Source: Nitratiruptor sp. YY09-18 (lineage in GTDB: Bacteria; Campylobacterota; Campylobacteria; Campylobacterales; Nitratiruptoraceae). Taken from it: 64,000 nt of DNA. The position numbers and the translations under genes are program-made. Of the stretch, positions 1 through 9,500 are shown in pieces (within the stretch, counting starts at the first letter, position 1; every line of letters starts with the position of its first letter). The notes beneath the pieces were generated by a model that was not told the origin of the DNA, made no database searches, and was given only the letters and a program-made list of their open reading frames with translations. The DNA is taken from NCBI RefSeq assembly GCF_016593235.1, contig NZ_AP023065.1, forward strand, positions 1,488,001 to 1,552,000, read 5' to 3'.

Positions 1-208
1 TTTCAAGCAATGAGGAGAGATTTTCTAAAAAAACCGACTTTCCACATCCTGGCGCTCCTACCAAAAAGAGCATCTGACGCGTCTCATTTTCCAATATATC
101 AAGAAGCTGATTTTTTGTCTGCAAGAAGGAGCGGGTTTGATAGAGCTCGATTCCCTCTACCCTATCTTCAAATATTTTGGCAATGGCTTTAAAATCAGCC
201 ATCATCAT
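1..208 (-). CDS. mshM: MshM/ExeA-like AAA ATPase, N-terminal fragment (cut by window edge)
   Basis: The reading frame runs off the left edge of the window, so only about 67 residues are visible. They contain a clear Walker A P-loop (GAPGCGKS) near residue 50. Three consecutive in-frame ATG codons (208, 205, 202) are possible starts, and all overlap the 3' end of the secretin gene by a few bases, as in a translationally coupled operon. A small cytoplasmic AAA ATPase directly after the secretin gene matches MshM of MSHA pilus loci and ExeA of type II secretion, where it helps secretin assembly. The family call is inference from position plus the P-loop. Confidence 0.75.
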   Translation of the reverse strand, partial: MMMADFKAIAKIFEDRVEGIELYQTRSFLQTKNQLLDILENETRQMLFLVGAPGCGKSVFLENLSSLLE

Positions 209-1697
209 CCTTGAATATTGCTACATCATCAATAGTAGGGACATTGTGCTCTTTGATAATTTTTGGCACCAAGAGGATAAAGAGTTCACTCCTTTTTTGA
301 ACCCTTTTGGTACTGTGAAAGATTCTCCCAATAATTGGTACATCACCTAAAAGAGGTACTTTGGTATGGTCATTATTGTAGTTTTTACTCACAAGTCCAC
401 CGATGAGAATCTTTTGGCCATCTCTCACTTTGACTATGGATGTGAGCTGCTTAATCTTCACATCAGGTGGCAATACGCGCATCGATTGGTTATTTTCATC
501 AGCATGGATAAGTTCACTAGATACCGGATTAACCTTCATAATGATCTGATTATTATCTGTGATCTCTGGAATGACATAGAGTGTCACACCTATGAATGAT
601 TGGCCAATCGCATACGTCTGCGTCCCAACAGTAGAACCACTTTGAATATTTGTCGTCCCACTTGTCTCATAGCGATAAGAAAGCTGGTCTCCTACATTGA
701 TGATTGCTGGCTGGTTGTTAAGCGTGAGAATCTTTGGATTGGAAAGGACCTTCACATCCCCATACTTTTTCAAAAAGTCGAAGAGTCCTTGCATAGAGAA
801 ATTGTATCCTATGAAGTAGTTTGGATGAGCAAGATTACTCACACTCACCCCATCTGCTCTTGTTTTATACCCTTCTCTACTTCCTGTGAGAGTAAGATTG
901 AACTTGCTCCAGTCTATTCCTAGGGTCTGCTCATCCTTATACTTTACTTCAATGATTTTTGCTTCTATGAGCACCTGCTTGTGCATGCGATCTGCAAGCT
1001 TATCCAAAAACCTCTTCACAGCTTCAAGCTCTTTTTTTGTTCCTGTAACAGTCACAAGTGAGGCATCTTGGTTAATAAAAATTTTGAAATCTCTCCTACC
1101 ACTTACACCTATCAAAAGGGTTTCGAGCTGCTTGTGCAAACTTTGCCAAAAAGTAAACTGCGATTTTGTTGTAATAGTGGTGTAGTCATTGGTATAAGCA
1201 CTACTCTCTTCATTGCCGGTAGTGCCTGTTGTACCACCACTTCCATTTCCACTACCAATCCCTCCAGAACCGTATGTATCTGATCCTGAAGTGGTGCCAA
1301 GGATTACCATCTTTTTGCTCTCACTTGTCAAAGAGCTAAGATTGATATAGTCGATATTGAAGTTTTTTGTTTTATAATAGGCAACCTTCAATATATGTTT
1401 GCGTGGATTGTAATTATAAAAAAGGTTATTCTCTCCCAAAATAAAATCAAAAAGCTCTTCGAGAGTGTAGTCTTTGATATTGACATAATCGAGACTCTTG
1501 TGGACTTTAATACGCGCTTTTGGATCTTCAAAAATGATAGAGATATTGCATGTTGCTGCTATATCTTTGAGCACCGAGTTTATTGTAATACCTCGGCCAT
1601 TATCGCTCATAGCCTTGAGACTAAAGAGCTTGGTATCACAATCTTGTGCCCACAAAACAATTGCTGTAAGAAAAATTATAGTAATCTTTTTTATCAT
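195..1697 (-). CDS. mshL: MshL-like secretin, outer-membrane pilus channel
   Basis: Residues 1-17 form a signal peptide ending near WAQD. Residues about 35-110 resemble the STN/secretin N0 domain. A Gly/Ser/Thr-rich linker follows at about 137-166. The C-terminal half is a secretin domain: VLIEAKIIEV near residue 240, and the conserved end VPLLGDVPIIGRIF near 447-460 followed by ELFILLVPKII. At 500 residues it is close to MshL/PilQ-short size. Secretins form the outer-membrane ring through which a type IV pilus or type II pseudopilus passes. It overlaps the MshK-like gene by 4 nt and the ATPase by 8-14 nt. The MSHA assignment over T2SS GspD rests on gene order. Confidence 0.9.
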   Translation of the reverse strand: MIKKITIIFLTAIVLWAQDCDTKLFSLKAMSDNGRGITINSVLKDIAATCNISIIFEDPKARIKVHKSLDYVNIKDYTLEELFDFILGENNLFYNYNPRKHILKVAYYKTKNFNIDYINLSSLTSESKKMVILGTTSGSDTYGSGGIGSGNGSGGTTGTTGNEESSAYTNDYTTITTKSQFTFWQSLHKQLETLLIGVSGRRDFKIFINQDASLVTVTGTKKELEAVKRFLDKLADRMHKQVLIEAKIIEVKYKDEQTLGIDWSKFNLTLTGSREGYKTRADGVSVSNLAHPNYFIGYNFSMQGLFDFLKKYGDVKVLSNPKILTLNNQPAIINVGDQLSYRYETSGTTNIQSGSTVGTQTYAIGQSFIGVTLYVIPEITDNNQIIMKVNPVSSELIHADENNQSMRVLPPDVKIKQLTSIVKVRDGQKILIGGLVSKNYNNDHTKVPLLGDVPIIGRIFHSTKRVQKRSELFILLVPKIIKEHNVPTIDDVAIFKDDDG

Positions 1698-2023
1698 TTC
1701 TCCACCACTTTCAGTACATGAGGACGATAGAGCACCAATACTCTTTTCTTCTTACCTCGCTGTAAAATCACATAACTATCTTTTATATCCACTATCTTAA
1801 ATCCTCTTATTATATCACCCCTTTTATAAGATTTCCCATTAATGTAGGCTTTGTCATTAAAAATCGCTTGCAGTTGCAATGGTCGTACAAAGGGGGTAAA
1901 AAATATCGGCTTATGACTCTTTTTGATAATCTTTTTGGCACTGTTGAAGGGATCATAGTTAACTGGAAGATCCAAAGCCAAAAGCGACAAAGAGGCTAAA
2001 ATAACTATAAAAAAAGCTCTCAT
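1694..2023 (-). CDS. MshK/PilP-like small periplasmic pilus protein
   Basis: This 109-residue protein has an N-terminal signal or anchor (MRAFFIVILASLSLLAL) and a C-terminal beta-rich segment built on GDII.GFKIVDI, the short GspC/PilP-like homology region that links inner-membrane complex and secretin. I start it at 2023, not at the in-frame ATG at 2050, because 2023 gives an ATGA 4-nt overlap with the upstream MshJ-like gene. By position between MshJ and MshL it takes the MshK slot. Sequence similarity alone is weak in this family, so the name is positional inference. Confidence 0.7.
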   Translation of the reverse strand: MRAFFIVILASLSLLALDLPVNYDPFNSAKKIIKKSHKPIFFTPFVRPLQLQAIFNDKAYINGKSYKRGDIIRGFKIVDIKDSYVILQRGKKKRVLVLYRPHVLKVVEK

Positions 2024-2646
2024 TTTTCTACTCCATAGAGTTTGAGCCAAAAACTAAGGCGTGGCACTGTGCCGTTTGTCTCAAAATGGAGATTATCTAC
2101 GCGCAAAAGCATTGGATGCTTTTCGATATCGCGCAAAAATCGTACACTTTGCAAAAAGGCTCCCTGCCCTTGAATCTTGAGACTCTTTTGCTCTTTGAGC
2201 CTTCCTAGAAACTTCTTGTCCATCTCATTTATCTGAATAAGTGAGAGGACAACGCCACGTTTTTTAGAATCAGCCAATATATCTTCAAGGAGTTTTGCAA
2301 AGTTTTGCTGATTGAGAAAGAGATACTTTTGCATCTGCAACTTTTGCAAGAGTGCATACTCTTTTTGCTTCAGCTCATCAAGTTTGGCTCGCAAGTTTGC
2401 AAGCTCTTGCTTTTTTTTCATAATTATACTTTCATAGTGCTTAGGAGAAGTTTTTGCTACTTTATTTTGGAGCTGCTGCAATCTAGCTTGCAGATCTTGA
2501 ATATGGTCAAATTGAGGCCCTAAAACGTAGGTATAAAAGAGTAATCCAAGCAAGATGATAGATGCAAGATAGATAATATATCTTTTTGATCGCGGAATAT
2601 TTTGGAGTCTATTTTCATAAAACTCTATCTGCTCATACAGTCTCAT
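2020..2646 (-). CDS. mshJ: MshJ/PilO-like inner-membrane pilus assembly protein
   Basis: A 208-residue bitopic protein. A cytoplasmic N-terminus of about 20 residues is followed by one transmembrane helix (about 22-43), a long Gln/Lys/Leu coiled coil (about 45-115) and a compact alpha/beta C-terminal domain. This is the PilO/GspM/MshJ layout, which forms the inner-membrane alignment complex with PilN/MshI. It overlaps the neighbouring MshI and MshK-like genes by 4 nt each, so the set is likely translated as one unit. Confidence 0.75.
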   Translation of the reverse strand: MRLYEQIEFYENRLQNIPRSKRYIIYLASIILLGLLFYTYVLGPQFDHIQDLQARLQQLQNKVAKTSPKHYESIIMKKKQELANLRAKLDELKQKEYALLQKLQMQKYLFLNQQNFAKLLEDILADSKKRGVVLSLIQINEMDKKFLGRLKEQKSLKIQGQGAFLQSVRFLRDIEKHPMLLRVDNLHFETNGTVPRLSFWLKLYGVEK

Positions 2647-4100
2647 CGCACAACCTCAATATGACTCTCATAGAGTCCTCTATCCATAACAATCTCTTTA
2701 GTCTGAACGTTAGCATAGCCTTTTTGGATCATAAATTGCATAAATTTTGCTATCTTTTCTCTCTGGTTTGTTTGAGAAATCACATCTATACCCAGACGTT
2801 TCGTACCATTTTGTTCGATAGACTTAGTGCTTAACTTATATGTATAAAGACCTAAAATTGCATCATTTATCATCTTTTGTCTTTGGGTTTTTGCATTTTC
2901 GATGAATGGAATTGCATCTAATGTATCAGCTATCTCATCAATTTGTGTCTCTTTGCTATCGATTGCAGCGAGGAGCTTTTTTTGTTGCTCTTTGAGTTTG
3001 AGCAGAGCTCCTTCATACTTTTTGCTATTGTGACGGTTTTTCTCATACTGCTGCTGCATAAATGCAATCTGGCTCTCTAGATTATCGATTTTACTTTGTA
3101 ACCATATCCATGCACCCGTACCTATGAGCAGTACTACAAATAGCGCCAATGCAAGCTGCACCACTTCAAACTGCACAAGCGGTTTTTTGCGTTCAAAAAG
3201 AGTGAAGTTGAGTTTTTGATCAAGCTGCTCATACTTTTGGATATATGCTGCAGCCACTGCCAATGAAGCACTCTGTGCCTCAACACTACAGCACGCAAAG
3301 GGCTTGACCTCCAAAGCACCCTCAATGCCAAAACTGACAAAATAGTCCCTTAGTCCATCAATCATCTGCCCATCAGCATCGAGAAAAATTCTATCGACTC
3401 GATCTATACCAAAGAAGCTTCGTTTAAAATTTATACTATATGCTACTTTTTCGATATTTTTATAAAAAATCTCTTGCAATTTATCATAGATATCACTCTC
3501 TTGCAAAGAGTAGTTTTCACTTCTAAGACCCTTGCTAAAGAGCAAGTTTTTGATACGCACGAGTTCTATACCACTCTTTTTGGCAATTTGTGAGAAAGAG
3601 TCGATATTGCGGTGTCCTATAAATTTGCCATTTTGATAAATTGCTACAAAAGCCTCTTCATCTGCTAGATAGAAAAAGATGTCATTGGTATTAGCTGGTG
3701 TGTCATAAAAAGCTTTATATGCTATGAATCTTGGGAAAACGATATCAATAAAACCAAGTTTTTTAAGTGGCTCTTGCAAATAGTTCTCAAGCTCCTCTTT
3801 TACGATCGCAAAAGCTTCCACGAGATAGCTATTTTCATGCTCGATTGGATAAGCGAGGTAATCGATGGCATACTCTTTGTTTGGATCAAGACCACCTTCG
3901 TTGTAAAGTTTGAGTTCAGTTTGTACTGCTAGTTGCTCTTGTGAGAGGTGCAGGGGGAGTTTGAATGAAAGAGCGAGGATTTTATGCGATGGGATGAGAG
4001 CTCCAACAGGAAAATCTTTGAGTTTTTTACCATTGCAGCTATCAAATTTTCCCTTTTCATATAAAAAACAGCTATCTTTATAAAAAACTACCGCACCCAT
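2643..4100 (-). CDS. mshI: MshI-like PilM-PilN/GspL-type fusion
   Basis: 485 residues. The N-terminal 300 look like an actin-fold PilM/GspL cytoplasmic domain (opening MGAVVFYKDSCFLYEKGKF). A single transmembrane helix follows at about 310-335, then a coiled coil (about 336-400) and a periplasmic ferredoxin-like domain as in PilN. MshI and GspL carry both parts in one chain, while classical type IV pili split them into PilM and PilN. It recruits the motor ATPase to the inner-membrane platform. It lies 10 nt downstream of the pilin cluster and overlaps MshJ. Confidence 0.75.
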   Translation of the reverse strand: MGAVVFYKDSCFLYEKGKFDSCNGKKLKDFPVGALIPSHKILALSFKLPLHLSQEQLAVQTELKLYNEGGLDPNKEYAIDYLAYPIEHENSYLVEAFAIVKEELENYLQEPLKKLGFIDIVFPRFIAYKAFYDTPANTNDIFFYLADEEAFVAIYQNGKFIGHRNIDSFSQIAKKSGIELVRIKNLLFSKGLRSENYSLQESDIYDKLQEIFYKNIEKVAYSINFKRSFFGIDRVDRIFLDADGQMIDGLRDYFVSFGIEGALEVKPFACCSVEAQSASLAVAAAYIQKYEQLDQKLNFTLFERKKPLVQFEVVQLALALFVVLLIGTGAWIWLQSKIDNLESQIAFMQQQYEKNRHNSKKYEGALLKLKEQQKKLLAAIDSKETQIDEIADTLDAIPFIENAKTQRQKMINDAILGLYTYKLSTKSIEQNGTKRLGIDVISQTNQREKIAKFMQFMIQKGYANVQTKEIVMDRGLYESHIEVVR

Positions 4101-4110
4101 GCAACCCTCA

Positions 4111-4572
4111 TTAATTAGTATGACTTATTATAACATAGAGATATCCGCTCTTGGGATAGAGCATGAATGAGGCTTTTTGGTTTTTGTATGTGAGTTGCAA
4201 GATCTTTTGCGCTTGTGTAATAAGTGAAGACTCTTGGGTGAGATTGTCATCTTTGTGCGGACGACCGAAACTATCGAAGCAAAGAGTATCGATACTGTTT
4301 TGCAGAGCGCTTTTTATCTGGTAGTGCTCTTTTTGTGCCATTTTTTTAAGACTCTGCTCTCCTAAATCTATACATCCTATGCCATCAGGCTTCGTCAGAC
4401 CACTCTTATCATAGGCAAGTCCTTGATATTTAGCTTCCATCATTTTAAGATAAATAAAATTTGCATCATTTTGAAGGTTATGGGTCTTAAAACTATTTAT
4501 AGCAATAGTTGCTAGGATCCCTATCACTATCATGACAAAGATAAGTTCTATAACACTCAAAGCACGTCTCAT
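4111..4572 (-). CDS. Type IV pilin-like protein (MshD/MshC-type minor pilin)
   Basis: 153 residues opening MRRALSVIELIFVMIVIGIL, a class III signal: a very short basic leader, cleavage before LSVIE, Glu at mature position 5, then the hydrophobic assembly helix. The residue before cleavage is Ala, not the usual Gly, a tolerated variant. The remainder is a small globular domain with two Cys (in GIGCIDLG and DTLCFDSF) that could form a disulfide. It overlaps the next pilin-like gene by 4 nt. It needs a PilD-type prepilin peptidase, which is not in the window. Confidence 0.8.
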   Translation of the reverse strand: MRRALSVIELIFVMIVIGILATIAINSFKTHNLQNDANFIYLKMMEAKYQGLAYDKSGLTKPDGIGCIDLGEQSLKKMAQKEHYQIKSALQNSIDTLCFDSFGRPHKDDNLTQESSLITQAQKILQLTYKNQKASFMLYPKSGYLYVIISHTN

Positions 4573-5018
4573 GGTCTTTGCAAGCTCCTTTTGTGGATCC
4601 TCACAGGTGCTGTATTGCCATTAATACTATGCACCACAAGATCAATTACCACATATCCGTTGGATTCTGGAGTCTGAATAATTCTCACTCTGTTTTGGCA
4701 TGTTGGGTCGCTTGGATCTATATCACTTGCATTTTTATCACTGATATAGTAGTAGAGTACTGACACATTTGCCTCATAGCGGTTTTTTGGATCTTTGAAA
4801 CTAAAGGGTGCGACGCATTTGCCATCTCTTTTGACTCCATGTATATGCAAAATCGCAGCTTCCAGCGCACTTTGAGCGAAAAGCTTGGCCTGCTCTTTGA
4901 CATAATTATCTGCATAATGGTGCGCTTTGATCTTCGCATACTGCAGCGTTACGACAGATAGGCCTGCAAGCAGTAGCAGTATAAATATTGCCATGAGGAG
5001 ATTGAATCCACTTCTCAA
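4569..5018 (-). CDS. Pseudopilin-like protein lacking Glu5
   Basis: 149 residues. The start MRSGFNLLMAIFILLLLAGL has the Gly-Phe cleavage junction and hydrophobic helix of a type IV pilin, but the fifth mature residue is Met, not the near-invariant Glu. Type II tip pseudopilins of the GspK class also lack Glu5, so this may be a tip-located minor pilin. The C-terminal domain carries two Cys (DGKCVAPF and PTCQNRV). It sits between two other pilin-like genes with 4-nt overlaps. The specific Msh letter cannot be assigned from sequence alone. Confidence 0.7.
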   Translation of the reverse strand: MRSGFNLLMAIFILLLLAGLSVVTLQYAKIKAHHYADNYVKEQAKLFAQSALEAAILHIHGVKRDGKCVAPFSFKDPKNRYEANVSVLYYYISDKNASDIDPSDPTCQNRVRIIQTPESNGYVVIDLVVHSINGNTAPVRIHKRSLQRP

Positions 5019-5914
5019 AACACCACCTTCATCTTCCCAAAGTGCACACCTACATCTGTGCCTCTAAATTTTTTTGAAACATCAAGATAAATACGCATCG
5101 TTTGGTTGACATCGCTTACTTCAAATCCACTGATATCTCTTGCTAATACTGTGACTTTTCCTTGAGCGTTGCCATGTGGGTCTGCGCAAAATGTCTCAGA
5201 TTTCCATGGCCTGTAGTCATAAAAAAGCAAGAGCGTATTATTGATATCGCTGATATTGAGATCTTGTATACACCCAGCATCTTGCTTGATATCGGCTCCT
5301 CTAGCAATCGCATATGCAGTTTTGACAAGATAGTACTTCTCATAGATCCATTGTGGCTTGATACTGTCTGTGATGGTAATCTTATCCTGACCAAAGGCTA
5401 CATCATACACATCTTGGCTCTGTCTGCCATGCCATCCAAAAGCATCTGGATTACTAGTAGTTGCTCTATCAAAGCTTTTGGCAAAGACAAGTCCGTAATC
5501 TGCTCCACCACTCAAACTTATAGTAGTCTCAAGAGTATAGTCGCTATTGGCTAAAGAGGCTACCATATCTACAAAAGGAATATATTTTCCCATTTTGCGA
5601 TTGAGCTCATCAAATGCGAGCCACTCAAGCACTGGATAGCGCTCAGTGGAGGGGATCTCGTCAATATATGCGAAATTACCACTAGCTGGATCATAGCCGA
5701 TCACAGAAGCTGGAATGCGATCTTGCATATATGAAGATATGATATCAAGAGCGATTTGGGATTCAAGAGAGAGTCTTGTCATCTCTTTAGCCTTGAAGCT
5801 TCTCACGATAATAGCTTGCATGGCTTTGTATGAAGCGACACTCAAAATTGCAATAATGACTACGACAACTACAATCTCAATGAGTGTAAATGCGCGCCTT
5901 GTTACTTTTTCCAT
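5015..5914 (-). CDS. Type IV pilin-like protein (MshO-type minor pilin)
   Basis: 299 residues, long for a minor pilin and near the size of MshO. The start MEKVTRRAFTLIEIVVVVVI is a textbook prepilin signal (basic leader, cut before FTLIE, Glu5 present). The rest is a beta-rich globular domain with Cys near residues 221 and 250. It overlaps the upstream pilin gene by 13 nt and the downstream one by 4 nt. In MSHA operons the minor pilins prime assembly and present the adhesin. The MshO name is by size and position only. Confidence 0.75.
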   Translation of the reverse strand: MEKVTRRAFTLIEIVVVVVIIAILSVASYKAMQAIIVRSFKAKEMTRLSLESQIALDIISSYMQDRIPASVIGYDPASGNFAYIDEIPSTERYPVLEWLAFDELNRKMGKYIPFVDMVASLANSDYTLETTISLSGGADYGLVFAKSFDRATTSNPDAFGWHGRQSQDVYDVAFGQDKITITDSIKPQWIYEKYYLVKTAYAIARGADIKQDAGCIQDLNISDINNTLLLFYDYRPWKSETFCADPHGNAQGKVTVLARDISGFEVSDVNQTMRIYLDVSKKFRGTDVGVHFGKMKVVF

Positions 5915-6540
5915 GGCATTCTCTTGATCTGCAGTTGTCCGATATTGGACGCGTAGTAGTAAAGCGTGGCAATGTTTTGCCCCAAAATCTCCTGCTTTTG
6001 CATAGGAGTTGCATTGATCTCAATCAGTTTCACATTAGACGATGTACTTTGATATGTTTTGCTAAGAGTTACTTGCTGCTGTGGAGCAAAATCTTTGACA
6101 TAGTGTACCTGTATATGCATACGGTAGGTGCGAGTATTATTGAAATTTGAGCTTGTGATTGCGACACCATGAAAATCATCAATATCATCAGGCAAGCTAT
6201 CACCTCCATCGCTACCAATTACAGAAGCGTTGATGTGGTGCTCACAGTTGCGTGATCCTACAAAACCACCTTGGCGGTAAATTTTGGCAAATACTCCACA
6301 CTGATATGCATTTGCACCATTTTGCACATCCAAAATATCATCATAGTGCGTATTGTGCTCATCCCAAGCTAATGTGCGAATAAGTCCCACAAGAGCAATT
6401 TCGTTTGAGAGAGCCTCCTCTTTGAGAATATTTTTATTGACTTTAGCAGTTACTTGTAAAATTTTTGGAAAAAGAGTAAAAGCAATAGCAATGATTACCA
6501 TTGAAAATATTAGCTCGACAAGAGTCAAACTCCGTCTCAT
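5902..6540 (-). CDS. Type IV pilin-like protein (MshP/MshD-type minor pilin)
   Basis: 212 residues starting MRRSLTLVELIFSMVIIAIA: basic leader, cleavage after Ser before LTLVE, and Glu5 retained. The Ser at position -1 is unusual for prepilin peptidase and may mean slow or absent cleavage. The globular part contains two Cys (YQCGVFAK and SRNCEHH). It is translationally coupled to the MshQ-like gene by a 4-nt overlap and is the first pilin gene of the cluster. Confidence 0.75.
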   Translation of the reverse strand: MRRSLTLVELIFSMVIIAIAFTLFPKILQVTAKVNKNILKEEALSNEIALVGLIRTLAWDEHNTHYDDILDVQNGANAYQCGVFAKIYRQGGFVGSRNCEHHINASVIGSDGGDSLPDDIDDFHGVAITSSNFNNTRTYRMHIQVHYVKDFAPQQQVTLSKTYQSTSSNVKLIEINATPMQKQEILGQNIATLYYYASNIGQLQIKRMPWKK

Positions 6541-9500
6541 CGAAACACCTTCACGCCACGTTCAGATTTTGCAACGCCTTGATCAAATTGTGTGCCATTT
6601 GTCTCACCACTCTTGACAGTTTTGGCAATTGGTGGTCGATAGTGGTATTCGATACATGGATGCTGTGCACAAGTACTCGTAGCATCAATCGAGTAGTTTT
6701 CATCACTATAAGAGAACCAGAGCCAGCTAGGGATATCAATATGGAGCATCGCATCTTTGATGCTATTGGTATTTTGTACTTTTATTGTATAAAGAGCTTG
6801 ATGAAACGTTGTACTTGTATTGAGCACTAGATTCCCACTCTGCATAGAAAAATTAGCTTTTGGATAAATATGTTTGATTTTCCCATCTGTTACAATACTG
6901 TGATCGATGTTTTTACGCCATTTTGGCACAATCTGCTCAGCCGAGCTGTTGGTATCATCATAGTAGATAATATAGCTTGTAGTATTGTCTTCACTCTTAT
7001 GTGTCAAAAGATCTTGGGTTATGATCCTTCCGTAGCGAAAATGTAGAGCACTCTCTACATCTTCTTGCAATCCATTTGCATCACCATCACCAACATGTAT
7101 CTTTGTAATAGTCACTTCTTGTGGGTTGACGGGCTTTGAGTAGTTTTTGTCAAAGTTAAACCATAGAGCAAATCTAGTAGAGCCATTATTATCTTGTGTA
7201 AAATTGGATTTATCATAACTCAATTGCAGTGACGCATTGGCATCAATGCTTCCTCGTGATTGATTTTGCTCTTTTGCATCTTGCAAAATATAAATAAACT
7301 CCTTTACACCGGCCAAAGGTGTATGCTCAAAAGTGATACCTAAATCATGCGCATAACATAATGCATTGTAATTTTCAGTCGTTTCATTTTCTGCATTTTT
7401 AGCAGTGATGTTGCCCTCTAAGAGCGCTGACATATGTAAATCATTGGAATAGTAGGTAAATATACCATTGTGATCTTTGGAAGTAGCGTTGATTTCAAAA
7501 TGGTGGGGGATAAATCGATGTGTGAGGAGAGCTTTTTGGATAGTGAGATTTTTATCACTATTCCATATGTTTGAAATATTTTTATCTTTACAATCTACAT
7601 AAGCAAATTTTTGTGTACAGATATCTTTTTCACGAATAGTTATATTTATCTCACCCACTTCATTATATGTAGCATTGGTTTGTGCTAATCCATTGCTAAA
7701 ATTAAAATCTTCAAGATCTAGATCACCAAAGATACAACCCGGTTTTGTTTCATTTGCTTCTACAATAAATGAACTGTTTTTCGTTTCATTATAATCTTTT
7801 ACAGCACTTATTGCATTAAACTCTACTGCTTTGAAAGTTATCTGGAATTCCTCATCTGCCCTAATAGGAGCAGTCTCATTGAGCTCTATTGTAAACCTCT
7901 CTGGACGTATTGCAAAATTATCAGTTGAGAGAGTCTGGTTATCTTCACTATTTAATGGACAAGATTCATTTACACCCTTTTTCCATGCTATTTTCACTTT
8001 TGCTTCTTTAACTGCTCTAGCTACTATTATATTTTGCCATTGAGAACTATTTGCCTCTATAAATTTTATCTTCTGCCAAGATGTATAGTTTTGTTCCATA
8101 TTGTTTGCATCGACAATTTGTGCGCATACTGTTCCATTAAATTCTTGTAAACTCTCTCCCTGTTCATTAAGAGAAGCAATTGTTAATGAAAATGGCTGAT
8201 TGACTATTTTTGTAGAAATATTTCTATCATTGAAATCTCTAAATGTATCCCAAGCATCAAATTTATATGCTTTTATTTGATTTTGTTCTTCTCTAATAAC
8301 AAAGTTCCTTGAAAAGACAAATATCCCACCTGTTTCTGGTATGTGATGCCTTTCTGTATCTTGATAACTTGATTTAAAATAATAGCTTTTTTTGGAATAG
8401 CCTGATCCATCTTCATCTATTCGAAAACCTACCTGTGAGCTATTGAGTACACATCTTCTCAACCACCCTCCATCTATTCCATTTTTAGAATTTTTATTTG
8501 CCGCGATGAGCGGAGTTGTATTATAGTGATTGACGAAGTTGACAACCTTACAGCTATCATCCCAACCTACAAAATAGTTCTCTATTCTCATAGTCTCAAA
8601 AAGTACAGTATTGTTATAATCATCTACTATACTATCTTGAATATTAGGGGGAGCGAGCATATAGCCGATGGTTTCTTCTTTTACTATTTCACCATCTTTT
8701 TTATAACTGCTCTCATGCGTTTCACTTCTCTCAAGTGAAAGATAGATACCACTACTATTAACATCAATAGCTGTAGTCAAAAATGGGATTGAACGTATTA
8801 TGGTTCCTTGTCGATATCTATCCAATCCTATTTCATTGTTTAATGTCTGAATAGTTCCAACTACTACAGGTTTACAACCAGAAAAAATTGTATCTACTTT
8901 TTCCCACTCATCTACATCCAGATAATTTTTACCTGATGAATGCTGCTGATACTTTTTTGTAGTTATGGTTCCCACTTGTATATAGGTGTTACCAATTTTA
9001 TGGATACCTTTGTTGACAGCGAGGTAGCTAACATTTTGCGCATAATGTGGTCCATCTTCTCCTTGCGGCTCTGCCATAATAATATCAAAACCTGCTTTTG
9101 TCACATTTTTTATCCTTGGAGCAGCTGGATGGCTTCCATTTTTTTCTGCAACAACAAAAACTACAGGAACACTACTGAAAGATTTATTGAAATCCACATG
9201 TGTCCAATGAGGATTTGTTGTAGTATCTTGAATGGTCATATGACCACCTTCAAACTCTAAAGGGGTAATAGTTACATTAGAAGATATTTGACATCCACAT
9301 TTTATACAATTCCTCTCACTTCCGTCATAATTTTTACCCTCTTTTTCATTATCAAAAATATTTTTTATTTCATCATCATTTAAAGCACCTTTCCATATTT
9401 TAACTTCGTCAATCTCTCCTTTAAAAACTTTATATGTGTTGCCAGAATATAAATTACCAATATAGAGATTGGAATCAAAATGCTTCAAATAATCACTCGA

